In this document: positions 35,535 through 43,660 of the stretch, one piece after another
How positions within the stretch are numbered: position 1 is the stretch's first letter
Layout: the number at the start of each line of letters is the position of its first letter
Program-made: the position numbers and the translations under genes
Notes under the pieces: generated by a model
Seen by the model: the letters and a program-made list of their open reading frames with translations, nothing else
Told to the model about the DNA's origin: nothing
The model's database searches: none
Source: Gramella sp. MT6
GTDB taxonomy: Bacteria; Bacteroidota; Bacteroidia; Flavobacteriales; Flavobacteriaceae
NCBI RefSeq assembly: GCF_019357415.1
Contig: NZ_CP048410.1
Coordinates: 3,436,501 to 3,500,500 of the forward strand
Length of the DNA stretch: 64,000 bases
Reading direction: 5' to 3'

Positions 35535-36723
35535 GACCTATAAGATCGCTTTTGGCCTTTTTCTACTTCTCATCATTTCGCTGGCATGGTTAGAAAGTTC
35601 TGAACCCGATCCAATTAACTGGACACCGAGTTTTACTGCAAAAGACAAAATCCCTCTTGGAGCCTTCGTTTTTTACGAAAGCTGGAAGAGTCAACAGCCA
35701 GATAATATTGCAGATATCAGGGTTCCGCCCTATGAATTCCTTAGCGACACTACCGTGCAAGGAACCTATTTCTTCCTTAACAATTACGTAGATTTCGATG
35801 ATAATGAACTGGATAATGTCCTGGCATGGGTTTCAAGGGGAAACAAATTATTCATTTCAGCCTATAATTTTGGTGAGAATTTAACCGATACCCTAAAATT
35901 GGAGACCGCTTCATTTATTAGCTCTGACGAGTTCAAATCCAGGCCACAATTGAACCTGGTGAATTCCTCGCTAAAATTTGAAAAACCATTGGAATTTGAC
36001 CATGATCTACCGGCATTATTTTTCCAAAAGATCGATACCACTAATAACCTGGTTCTGGGAACGGCCAGTTTTGGTGGGACAGATCCTGAAGAAAAGATCA
36101 ATTTTATAAAAAGGGAATTTGGAAATGGGGAAATATATCTGCATTCTACCCCGCAGGCTTTCAGTAATTATTTTTTACTGAAAGAAGAAAACTATAAATA
36201 TGCTGAGGCTCTTCTGGCCTATTTCGCTGGCAATAATATTCTTTGGGACGCTTATTATAAATCTGGCAAGAGTTTTTACAGCTCTCCGCTTTATATTCTT
36301 TTAAATAATAGGCCACTGAAATGGGCGTATTATTTCGTACTTATCTCAGCGATTCTTTTCGTGCTATTCGAAGGTAAAAGAAAACAAAGATCCATTCCGG
36401 TTGTAGATCCTCCAATGAACAAATCTTATGAGTTCACAGAAACTGTCTCACAGTTATACCTCGAGCAAAAGAAATTTCACGAACTTGGACTCAAGAAGAT
36501 CGCACTTTTCATGGAGTATATAAGAACTGAATACAGGTTGGATACCTCAGATCTAAATGAGCAGTTCTATAAAGATCTATCGGTTAAAAGTGAAAAAAGT
36601 ATTGAAGACACAAAAAAGCTGTTTGAAAGAATCTCTTATTTTCAGGATGAGAAGCGAAATGAAAGGGATGATTTCTTTGAACTAAGCAAACACATAAATT
36701 CATTTAAGAAGAAACATGGATAA
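35527..36723 (+). CDS. DUF4350 domain-containing membrane protein
   Basis: The protein has 398 residues. An N-terminal membrane helix ([18 protein letters not shown]) is followed by an extracytoplasmic domain with a DUF4350-like fold ([13 protein letters not shown], then [18 protein letters not shown]). A second helix lies at about 268-283 ([16 protein letters not shown]), and a cytoplasmic helical tail closes the protein. It overlaps both neighbours by 8 bases. DUF4350 and MoxR genes co-occur widely, so it is probably a structural or substrate partner of the MoxR ATPase system. No catalytic motif is visible. Confidence 0.88.
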   Translation: MNRTYKIAFGLFLLLIISLAWLESSEPDPINWTPSFTAKDKIPLGAFVFYESWKSQQPDNIADIRVPPYEFLSDTTVQGTYFFLNNYVDFDDNELDNVLAWVSRGNKLFISAYNFGENLTDTLKLETASFISSDEFKSRPQLNLVNSSLKFEKPLEFDHDLPALFFQKIDTTNNLVLGTASFGGTDPEEKINFIKREFGNGEIYLHSTPQAFSNYFLLKEENYKYAEALLAYFAGNNILWDAYYKSGKSFYSSPLYILLNNRPLKWAYYFVLISAILFVLFEGKRKQRSIPVVDPPMNKSYEFTETVSQLYLEQKKFHELGLKKIALFMEYIRTEYRLDTSDLNEQFYKDLSVKSEKSIEDTKKLFERISYFQDEKRNERDDFFELSKHINSFKKKHG

Positions 36724-37720
36724 TCAGGAAATAAATCCTCATGAAGAGGAGATAAAATTTGAGAACAGAATTCCGTTGGATGGTTTAAAGGATTCAGTTG
36801 CAAAATTAAAGGACCAGCTATCCAGGGTGATCGTTGGCCAGGAAAACTTTGTGGAACTACTCATCGTAGGGATGTTATCTAATGGCCATGTGCTAATAGA
36901 AGGTGTTCCGGGAGTGGCTAAGACAATCACTGCAAAGCTATTTGCCAAATGCCTTAAGACAGATTTTAGCCGGATACAATTTACGCCAGACCTTATGCCG
37001 AGTGATGTTTTGGGAACTTCAGTTTTTAATATGAAGTCTTCAGAATTTGAATTTAAAAAAGGTCCGATATTTTCAAATATCATTCTGATTGATGAAATAA
37101 ACCGTGCCCCGGCAAAAACTCAGGCAGCTCTTTTTGAGGTGATGGAAGAACGCCAGGTGACCATAGACGGAAAAATGTATACTATGGAAGCACCCTTTAT
37201 GGTTCTGGCAACTCAGAACCCAATAGAACAGGAAGGAACCTATGCCCTGCCCGAGGCCCAGTTAGATCGATTCCTTTTTAAGATCGAAGTAGATTATCCC
37301 GATTTTGAAGATGAAGTAAAGATCCTGAAAACTCATCATGATAGGAAAGGTAAACTACCCGAAGCAGAGATCGAAGCTGTGCTAACCCCTGAAATGATAG
37401 CTGAGCTTAGAAACCAGATCCACGAGATCATTGTAGAAGAAAAATTGCTGAATTATATCGCAGAGATCATCAACAAAACTAGAAATCACCCGCACTTGTA
37501 TCTGGGAGCGAGTCCACGCGCTTCTATCGCGGTAATGAATTCTGCGAAAGCTTATGCAGCCGTGAACGGACGCGATTTTGTGATCCCAGAGGATATAAAG
37601 AATGTCCTTAAACCAGTAATCGCTCATCGATTAATTCTCTCTCCAGACAGGGAAATGGAAGGAATGACCGCTGGTAGTGTGATAGATATGATAGCTCAAT
37701 CTGTAGAAATACCTCGTTAG
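36716..37720 (+). CDS. MoxR family AAA+ ATPase
   Basis: The protein has 334 residues and is cytoplasmic. Walker A is EGVPGVAKT at about 62-70. Walker B is [15 protein letters not shown] at about 122-136, followed by [10 protein letters not shown] and the sensor segment [19 protein letters not shown]. The C-terminal helical lid ends the protein. MoxR ATPases act as chaperone-like motors that insert cofactors or mature partner complexes, typically with von Willebrand-like or DUF58 proteins. Here the DUF58 gene follows with a 1-base overlap. The client in this organism is unknown. Confidence 0.95.
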   Translation: MDNQEINPHEEEIKFENRIPLDGLKDSVAKLKDQLSRVIVGQENFVELLIVGMLSNGHVLIEGVPGVAKTITAKLFAKCLKTDFSRIQFTPDLMPSDVLGTSVFNMKSSEFEFKKGPIFSNIILIDEINRAPAKTQAALFEVMEERQVTIDGKMYTMEAPFMVLATQNPIEQEGTYALPEAQLDRFLFKIEVDYPDFEDEVKILKTHHDRKGKLPEAEIEAVLTPEMIAELRNQIHEIIVEEKLLNYIAEIINKTRNHPHLYLGASPRASIAVMNSAKAYAAVNGRDFVIPEDIKNVLKPVIAHRLILSPDREMEGMTAGSVIDMIAQSVEIPR

Positions 37721-39051
37721 TGCTAAAATTTTTGAGATCATTATATTTTGGAAGAAGGCTTTTCTATGCCCTTTTCGCTATTTCCGCACTTTTTCTGGTT
37801 TCATACTGGTTCGAACCATTATATCGAATAACCTGGATTTTAGCCTCAATTCTGCTGGTACTTTTACTCACAGATCTCATTACTCTTTTTAAAGGCCCTC
37901 CTATTGAGGCAGAAAGATACTTACCTGAGAAATTCTCGAATTCAGATGAAAATGTAGTTAAGGTCAGCATTAAAAATAATTATGGATTCAAGGTGAATTC
38001 TGAAGTGATCGATGAGATCCCTGTACAATTTCAAAAAAGGGATTTTCTTAGATCTTCTGAAATCCCTGCACATTCCACAATAGATTTTGAATATTATTTA
38101 AAGCCATTGCAAAGAGGAGAATATGTATTCGGGAACCTGAATATATTTATCTTTACTTTCCTTAAACTGGTAAAAAGAAGATTCATCTTTAATAAAGATC
38201 AGATGGTGAAGGTTTATCCTTCATTTATTCAAATGAAAAAACTGGATTTTCTGGCCCTGGACCAGAAGATAAGTTTACATGGTATTAAACGGATTAGGAG
38301 AATTGGTCATACCATGGAATTTGAACAGATCAAAGAATATGTTCGAGGAGATGATGTGAGGACTATTAACTGGAAAGCCACCGCCAAGCACGGCAATCTA
38401 ATGGTAAATCAATTCCAGGATGAAAGATCTCAGCCAGTTTACTCCATTATAGATTGCGGAAGAGCAATGAAAATGCCTTTTGAAGGCTTAAGCCTATTGG
38501 ATTATGCCATCAACAGTACTCTGGCATTTTCTAACGTGGCTTTAAAAAAGAAGGATAAGGTAGGTATGCTAAGCTTTTCGAATAAAATAGATAACCTGCA
38601 AAAAGCCAGTTCCAAACTAAGCCAGTTGAACAGGATCATGGAAGCTCTTTATAATGTAAATACCAGTTTTTTTGATAGTGATTTCAGCCTGCTATACTCC
38701 AGAGTAAAAAAACACATAAGCCACCGCAGCCTTTTGATGGTCTATACCAATTTTGAGCATATTTCTGGGCTGCAAAGACAACTTCCGTTCTTAAAAGCAT
38801 TGGCAAAGCAACACCTTGTAGTTGTAATTTTCTTCGAGAATACCGAGATCACTAATTTAACTAAGATGATCCCTGAAAATGTAAGTGAAAGTGCTCACCA
38901 GATCGTGGCTGAGCAATTCTCACACAACAAACTATTAATGGCAAAGGAGCTGCAAAGACATGGTATACAAACATTACTTACGCGTCCTGAAGATCTAAGT
39001 ATCAACGCGATAAATAAATACCTGGAGATCAAGTCCAGAGGATTACTTTAG
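37720..39051 (+). CDS. DUF58 domain-containing protein
   Basis: The protein has 443 residues and starts at a GTG that overlaps the MoxR stop (TAGTG). Two membrane helices (residues about 13-28 and 33-50) are followed by a soluble part with the DUF58 signature EYVRGDDVRTINWKATAKHG at about 206-225. A von Willebrand A-like fold then follows, with DCGRAMKMP in the place of the metal-binding DxSxS. It is the partner usually encoded beside MoxR. It closes the six-gene operon. Confidence 0.94.
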   Translation: MLKFLRSLYFGRRLFYALFAISALFLVSYWFEPLYRITWILASILLVLLLTDLITLFKGPPIEAERYLPEKFSNSDENVVKVSIKNNYGFKVNSEVIDEIPVQFQKRDFLRSSEIPAHSTIDFEYYLKPLQRGEYVFGNLNIFIFTFLKLVKRRFIFNKDQMVKVYPSFIQMKKLDFLALDQKISLHGIKRIRRIGHTMEFEQIKEYVRGDDVRTINWKATAKHGNLMVNQFQDERSQPVYSIIDCGRAMKMPFEGLSLLDYAINSTLAFSNVALKKKDKVGMLSFSNKIDNLQKASSKLSQLNRIMEALYNVNTSFFDSDFSLLYSRVKKHISHRSLLMVYTNFEHISGLQRQLPFLKALAKQHLVVVIFFENTEITNLTKMIPENVSESAHQIVAEQFSHNKLLMAKELQRHGIQTLLTRPEDLSINAINKYLEIKSRGLL

Positions 39052-39119
39052 AAAATACGATTCAGTTTTAAAATTCTACAGTTCGGTTAAAACTTTTTCC
39101 GGAAACTGTACTTTGAGTC

Positions 39120-39127
39120 TAAGTTTG
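39120..39127 (+). promoter_or_regulatory. candidate -7 element for the DUF2141 gene
   Basis: TAAGTTTG matches TAnnTTTG exactly and lies 26 bases before the ATG. No convincing TTG at -33 was seen. Confidence 0.35.
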
Positions 39128-39153
39128 TTCCATAATCAAAAAACAAGATCATT

Positions 39154-39570
39154 ATGAAAACAATCGCAGTATTAGTAGCCATGTTAATTGGAGCCCTGGT
39201 TCAGGCACAAGCAGAAAAGTCTGGAAACATCAGTGCCACCGTACCTAATGTTATAGGAACTGAAGGAAATGTAAAATTCGGATTATATTCTGAAGATACT
39301 TTTATGAAAGCAGCTCCCGAATATTCGGTTATGGCTGAAATCCAGGATGGAAAAGCCATCGCAAATTTTGAAAATATTCCTCAAGGTACTTATGCCCTTC
39401 TAGTTATGCACGATAAAAACGATAATGGAAAAATGGATTTCGACGCCAGTGGTATTCCGACAGAAAATTATGGTTCAAGCGGAACTGGAATGAGCTATGG
39501 ACCACCAAGCTGGGACCATTCTAAATTTGAATTCAAAGGAGAACAAAAGGAACTGGAAATACGATTTTAG
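39154..39570 (+). CDS. DUF2141 domain-containing secreted protein
   Basis: The protein has 138 residues with a Sec signal peptide (MKTIAVLVAMLIGALVQAQA) and one small beta-sandwich domain. It shows VKFGLYSEDTFMK, FENIPQGTYALLVMHDKN and DNGKMDFDASGIPTENYG, the usual DUF2141 landmarks; the Asp-rich loop may bind calcium. The family has no defined function and occurs as single secreted proteins or C-terminal domains. It is a single-gene unit with a candidate promoter and a hairpin terminator about 135 bases downstream. Confidence 0.92.
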   Translation: MKTIAVLVAMLIGALVQAQAEKSGNISATVPNVIGTEGNVKFGLYSEDTFMKAAPEYSVMAEIQDGKAIANFENIPQGTYALLVMHDKNDNGKMDFDASGIPTENYGSSGTGMSYGPPSWDHSKFEFKGEQKELEIRF

Positions 39571-39705
39571 GAGATCACCTATGGTTCATTATTGGATCAT
39601 CAACATCAGTCAAAAAAGCGAATAGAATTATTAAAGAGAATTAACCGGCCAGGATAAATCGGGCAACGGTCATCAAAATCGAAGTATTTACTATCATCAC
39701 AAATC

Positions 39706-39740
39706 CAAACCCCTTCCTCAAAAGGAAGGGGTTTGTTATA
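39706..39740 (+). terminator. hairpin terminator between DUF2141 and oxyR
   Basis: A perfect 12-base stem (CAAACCCCTTCC with its complement) has a 6-base loop; the T-run that follows is weak (TTATA). The preceding 130 bases after the DUF2141 stop show nothing recognisable. Confidence 0.65.
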
Positions 39741-39758
39741 GATAAAACAAAGTTAAAT

Positions 39759-39790
39759 CTTATTTAAAATAAGAAAAACTTATACCTTTG
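39759..39790 (+). promoter_or_regulatory. oxyR promoter with LysR-type operator palindrome
   Basis: The -7 element TACCTTTG (39783-39790) fits the consensus exactly and lies 20 bases before the ATG. Just upstream is the 15-base palindrome CTTATTTAAAATAAG (39759-39773), which contains a T-N11-A arrangement as in LysR-family operators. It overlaps the expected -33 position, so autorepression is inferred. Confidence 0.5.
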
Positions 39791-39810
39791 TATTAGCAAA
39801 ATTTGTTAAG

Positions 39811-40770
39811 ATGACTATCACCCAACTCCATTATGTACTTGCGGTTGCAGAACATAAGAATTTCACTAAGGCCGCGCAAAAAGTATTTGTTACCCAGCCT
39901 ACTTTAAGTATGCAGATCCAGAAACTGGAGGAGGAACTTGAAGTAACTATTTTTGACAGGACCAAGAAACCTATCCAGCTTACTGAGGTTGGAGAAAAAA
40001 TAGTTCAGCAGGCACGGAATATCGTAAATGAAAGTGACAGGATCCAGGATATCGTAGATCAACAAAAAGGCTTTATAGGAGGAATTTTCAGGCTTGGAGT
40101 TATCCCTACGATCATGCCTACCTTATTACCAATGTTCATTGGTAGCTTTATAAAAAAATATCCCAAGGTAAAACTTAAGATCGAAGAGCTTCATACAGAA
40201 GCTATCCTCGAAAAACTTAAAGAAGGTCATCTGGATGCAGCTATTGCCGCGACTCCACTTGAGGTTGAAGGTATTAAGGAAAATGTGCTCTATTACGAGC
40301 CTTTTGTACCGTACGTACCAGCCGACCAGCAGAAGATAGATTCAGAAAAGATAAACGTCGAAGACCTTGATATCAATAAGATCCTTTTGCTGGAAGACGG
40401 ACATTGTTTTAAGGACGGGATCATCAATTTATGTAAGGCTTCCAGGGATTATGGAGATGACCAGCTCCAACTTGAAAGCGGAAGTTTTGAAACCCTTATC
40501 AAACTTGCCAACGAAGGACTGGGTATGACCTTACTACCCTACTTACATACTCTGGATCTAAAAGATTCAGAAAAGAAGAACCTGAAGATGTTTCACGATC
40601 CGGTTCCTGCACGGGAAGTAAGTCTTATTTACAACCGCAGTGAATTAAAAATGCAGATCATTGAAGCCATAAGAAGTACAATCGCTGGTGTTGTAAAGGG
40701 AGCGATCACCTTCCAGAATGTCAAGATCATTAGCCCTCTCAATAAAAAGAAGGAATACGATACAAATTAA
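39811..40770 (+). CDS. oxyR: OxyR-type LysR family hydrogen peroxide sensor
   Basis: The protein has 319 residues. The N-terminal winged helix is typical (TITQLHYVLAVAEHKNFTK, then FVTQPTLSMQIQKLE). The regulatory domain carries LEDGHCFKDGIINLC with cysteines at residues 199 and 208, the same numbers as the redox-sensing pair of the Escherichia coli protein. In that protein peroxide forms a disulfide between them and switches the activator on. It is likely a cytoplasmic regulator of catalase, peroxiredoxin or Dps genes, none of which lies nearby. The gene has its own promoter and a strong bidirectional terminator. Confidence 0.95.
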   Translation: MTITQLHYVLAVAEHKNFTKAAQKVFVTQPTLSMQIQKLEEELEVTIFDRTKKPIQLTEVGEKIVQQARNIVNESDRIQDIVDQQKGFIGGIFRLGVIPTIMPTLLPMFIGSFIKKYPKVKLKIEELHTEAILEKLKEGHLDAAIAATPLEVEGIKENVLYYEPFVPYVPADQQKIDSEKINVEDLDINKILLLEDGHCFKDGIINLCKASRDYGDDQLQLESGSFETLIKLANEGLGMTLLPYLHTLDLKDSEKKNLKMFHDPVPAREVSLIYNRSELKMQIIEAIRSTIAGVVKGAITFQNVKIISPLNKKKEYDTN

Positions 40771-40797
40771 AAAAAGCGGCTAAAAGCCGCTTTTTTT
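40771..40797. terminator. bidirectional terminator between oxyR and the 65-residue gene
   Basis: The stem AAAAAGCGGC closes on a TAAAA loop and pairs with GCCGCTTTTT. It begins directly at the oxyR stop and ends 2 bases before the stop of the minus-strand gene. It works on either strand. Confidence 0.92.
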
Positions 40798-40799
40798 CT

Positions 40800-40997
40800 T
40801 TATGTATTTAAATAAATTAAACATTGATTTAATTCTGGATTCTGCCTGGTTAATGCAACTATCCAAAGTCGTAATTCCTCTATTTCGTGAGGAAGCAAAC
40901 GTTGAATCGCTTTCTTAACCTCCTTACAGAACAAATTAGCATCAAAACTTACTTTGTCAAGTATCGTCTTGGTGTATTCAAACATTGCTCTCGCCAT
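40800..40997 (-). CDS. small conserved flavobacterial protein of unknown function
   Basis: The protein has 65 residues without a signal or membrane helix. It begins MARAMFEYTKTILDKVSF and continues with CKEVKKAIQRLLPHEIEELR, a pattern I recognise as recurring in Flavobacteriaceae as an uncharacterised small protein. It has its own coding frame tightly placed against the oxyR terminator, and no gene lies opposite it. It is mostly helical. No function can be given. Confidence 0.8.
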   Translation of the reverse strand: MARAMFEYTKTILDKVSFDANLFCKEVKKAIQRLLPHEIEELRLWIVALTRQNPELNQCLIYLNT

Positions 40998-41133
40998 AAT
41001 TTGAATTAGTTTAGGTTAAAGTTAGATTGATAAAAACGAGTAGAATTATACTATAGGCAGTATTTATTTTTTGGTTAGCTAAATATAGTAAAACTCATTA
41101 GATTTTAACAATTGTTTTATAAGTTTAACAAAA

Positions 41134-41934
41134 TTAGAATCTATTATCTCCACTTATTACATCTCCAATACCTCCCAGGATACTGCCCTCACCTTTATCT
41201 TTTCCTCCACCCTGTGGTGCCGCCTGATGTATTCTGCTAGCTAATCTGCTAAACGGTAAAGATTGTATATAAACTGTACCTGGTCCAGTTAAGGTCGCAA
41301 AAAATAAGCCTTCACCTCCAAACAATGTATTTCTAATACCTCCAACAAATTCGATATCATAGTCTACCGTTTGAGTGAAACCTATTATACATCCTGTATC
41401 GACTTTTAACTTTTCTCCTGGTTGTAATTCTTTTCTAGCCATGGTTCCACCGGCATGAACAAAAGCCATCCCATCACCTTCTACTTTTTGCATGATAAAA
41501 CCTTCACCACCAAAGAAACCTCTTCCCAGTTTTTTACTGAATTCGATCCCTATGGAAACCCCTTTAGCAGCACATAAAAAGGCATCTTTCTGGCATATAA
41601 ATTTGCCATTGAACCTGGTAAGATCTATAGGTATCACCTTCCCGGGATAGGGAGAGGCAAAACTTATCTTCTTTTTACCCTGAACTTCATTGGAAAATAT
41701 GGTCATAAACAGACTTTCTCCAGTCAGGAGGCGTTTTCCAGCTCCTAAAACCTTTCCAAGAAAACCTTCATTTTGTTTGGAACCATCACCAAAAATGGTA
41801 TCCATTTTAATACCATTATCCATCATCATAAAATTACCGGCTTCGGCGATCACGGCTTCCTGTGGGTCTAATTCAAGCTCCACATATTGCATTTCCTCTC
41901 CAAAGATCTGATAGTCTATTTCGTGTGCATTCAT
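41134..41934 (-). CDS. TIGR00266/AIM24 family protein
   Basis: The protein has 266 residues and is mainly beta-strand. Family landmarks are EAVIAEAGNFMMMDNGIKMDT, LLTGESLFMTIF, GFIMQKVEGDGMAFVHAGG and a Gly-rich C-terminus. AIM24-like proteins form a beta-solenoid-like fold with no proven bacterial function. It lies 61 bases downstream of the DUF4442 gene on the same strand, so the two may be co-transcribed. No signal peptide is seen. Confidence 0.92.
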   Translation of the reverse strand: MNAHEIDYQIFGEEMQYVELELDPQEAVIAEAGNFMMMDNGIKMDTIFGDGSKQNEGFLGKVLGAGKRLLTGESLFMTIFSNEVQGKKKISFASPYPGKVIPIDLTRFNGKFICQKDAFLCAAKGVSIGIEFSKKLGRGFFGGEGFIMQKVEGDGMAFVHAGGTMARKELQPGEKLKVDTGCIIGFTQTVDYDIEFVGGIRNTLFGGEGLFFATLTGPGTVYIQSLPFSRLASRIHQAAPQGGGKDKGEGSILGGIGDVISGDNRF

Positions 41935-41995
41935 AATTCTTTTTTTTGATTGATGTATTAATTTTCAGCTATAGGTAGGTATCTAATGACCAATG

Positions 41996-42457
41996 TTACT
42001 GTTTTGACTTAAGTTTAACAGTCCACTCGAATTCGAAAACCGACACTTCTACTCCATCCTCATTTAAACCAATAGATTTCATCCAGAAAGTTTCGCCTTC
42101 GCCGGTCTTCACGGTTCGCTCTAAGGCTTGGTTCACTTTATTGCCGTCATAACAGGTAAATTTGATCTTACCGGTGGCCTTCTTTGTAAAAACTGCTTTG
42201 TTCTGTGCCACTAACATTGAGATCTTTTTATCTGACTGCTGTATTTTATTCATCACCAATGCTCCTGTACTTAGCTCAGCAGCCATCGCCTGTACCGCAA
42301 AATACATGGAGTTGAAAGGGTTTTGATTTATCCACCGATGCTTCACTCCTATCTCACATTGAGATTGGTCTATTTGTTTCACCCTCACCCCACATAACCA
42401 GGCACTTGGTAATTTCAACATTAAAAAAGAATTCAGTTTAGAAGGAGAAAGCTTCAT
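41996..42457 (-). CDS. DUF4442 domain protein (hotdog-fold thioesterase-like)
   Basis: The protein has 153 residues without a signal peptide. The pattern HRWINQNPFNSMYFAVQAMAAELSTGALVM is that of the DUF4442 group, which has the hotdog fold of acyl-CoA thioesterases. No catalytic residue can be assigned with certainty. It is probably the first gene of a two-gene unit with the AIM24 protein. Confidence 0.88.
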   Translation of the reverse strand: MKLSPSKLNSFLMLKLPSAWLCGVRVKQIDQSQCEIGVKHRWINQNPFNSMYFAVQAMAAELSTGALVMNKIQQSDKKISMLVAQNKAVFTKKATGKIKFTCYDGNKVNQALERTVKTGEGETFWMKSIGLNEDGVEVSVFEFEWTVKLKSKQ

Positions 42458-42548
42458 TTATAAGGATTTTGGTTGATTTTTCTATAAAAGTAGGAAATAT
42501 GTTGCAGTATTCAATTCTTAATATTTTGTTAATTTTCAGTACTATGTG

Positions 42549-42580
42549 TTGCATAATACCTTCTTTTAGATATATATTTG
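42549..42580 (+). promoter_or_regulatory. promoter of the DUF4870/PadR/PspC operon
   Basis: TTG at 42549-42551 and an exact TATATTTG at 42573-42580 are 21 bases apart, a good match to the Bacteroidota -33/-7 pair. The first start codon (42625) follows at about 45 bases. It is the best two-part promoter in the window. Confidence 0.6.
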
Positions 42581-42624
42581 TATAAGATTCTAATAGGTTA
42601 TATAAATATCAATCAAAAAACATC

Positions 42625-42753
42625 ATGAAATATTCATCTCACACTCAGGTAATTAGAATGGAGGAAACTAAAAACTCCACCATTACAAAAACACAGATCT
42701 ATCTAGCTGTAACTTTTATTTACATCTATTTTATCACAGCTATTTTCTTCTAA
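42625..42753 (+). CDS. 42-residue single-helix membrane protein
   Basis: This short ORF runs from ATG at 42625 to TAA at 42753. A hydrophilic N-terminal half rich in Thr and Ser (RMEETKNSTITKTQ) precedes one membrane helix (IYLAVTFIYIYFITAIFF) that runs to the C-terminus. It lies 45 bases after a strong promoter and 26 bases before the DUF4870 gene, so it is very likely transcribed. Whether it is translated is unproven, but the composition resembles a genuine small membrane protein. It may be a PspB/PspC-like accessory. No homologue is known to me. Confidence 0.55.
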   Translation: MKYSSHTQVIRMEETKNSTITKTQIYLAVTFIYIYFITAIFF

Positions 42754-42779
42754 TATCAATCAAAGCAAAAAATCAAAGA

Positions 42780-43319
42780 ATGACCACTGAAACCATCCAC
42801 AATAACAAAACACTGGCTGCCGTACTTCATCTATCGGTATTCACAAAGTATTTCATACCGCTTGGAAACTTTATTTTTCCAATGCTGTTATGGCTAGCCC
42901 GCAAACAGGATCCTTTTGTAGATCATCACGGAAGAAATGCCCTGAACTTTCAGATAAGCATGTTCCTCTACACTATTTTCCTGGTTGCAGTTGGAGCCGC
43001 CACCTTTGTTTACTTCGGACTGAGATTCACCGCAAATGAACCGCTATTTTTTGCACAAGATTCATTTGTAATTGAGAATTTCACTGATGCTTTGCCCTTT
43101 TTCATCACTGTGGGCATCCTAGGAATATTATTATTAGGTCTTTTTGTGCTTGAACTATTTGCAGTCATCAATGCAAGTATCAAAGCAAACGAAGGTCAGT
43201 TATATAATTATCCGCTAACCATCAATTTTTTGAGTTCGGAAAAACCGGACGACACTAATCATCAATTTAATCAATCAAGAAATGAACAGTTTAATGACAC
43301 CCAAAAACAAACACTATGA
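42780..43319 (+). CDS. DUF4870 domain-containing membrane protein
   Basis: The protein has 179 residues. The DUF4870 pattern is KTLAAVLHLSVFTKYFIPLG, then LLWLARKQDPFVDHHGRNALNFQISM. About three or four membrane helices are followed by a hydrophilic Asn/Gln-rich tail. It overlaps the next gene by 4 bases (ATGA). The family has no known reaction, but DUF4870 genes commonly sit beside PadR and PspC genes in an envelope-stress-type operon. Confidence 0.92.
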   Translation: MTTETIHNNKTLAAVLHLSVFTKYFIPLGNFIFPMLLWLARKQDPFVDHHGRNALNFQISMFLYTIFLVAVGAATFVYFGLRFTANEPLFFAQDSFVIENFTDALPFFITVGILGILLLGLFVLELFAVINASIKANEGQLYNYPLTINFLSSEKPDDTNHQFNQSRNEQFNDTQKQTL

Positions 43320-43660
43320 AGATTGAAAATACAAAAGCCCAGATGCGTAAGGGTGTACTGGAATACTGTATCCTCTCGGTTCTCCGGGATGAAGACGCCT
43401 ACGTGGCAGAGATTCTGGATACATTAAAAGACGCAAAACTATTGGTTGTGGAGGGAACAATCTATCCCCTACTTACCAGGCTTAAAAATGCAGGATTACT
43501 CAATTATCGTTGGGAAGAATCCACCAGTGGGCCACCAAGAAAATATTACGGGCTCACCGAAACAGGAAAAATATTTCTCAGGGAACTAACCGGTACCTGG
43601 GAAGAATTGCAATCTGCAGTTAACATCGTAACCACTCAAAAAAAGAAGAACCATGAATAA
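43316..43660 (+). CDS. PadR family transcriptional regulator
   Basis: The protein has 114 residues with the PadR winged helix: MRKGVLEYCILSVLRDEDAY, then EGTIYPLLTRLKNAGLL, then ESTSGPPRKYYGLTETGK. It lacks a long C-terminal dimerisation helix, so it belongs to the short PadR-s2 class. It overlaps both neighbours (4 and 8 bases), so it is probably an autoregulator of this operon that senses a ligand or stress. No operator is proven. Confidence 0.94.
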   Translation: MKIENTKAQMRKGVLEYCILSVLRDEDAYVAEILDTLKDAKLLVVEGTIYPLLTRLKNAGLLNYRWEESTSGPPRKYYGLTETGKIFLRELTGTWEELQSAVNIVTTQKKKNHE

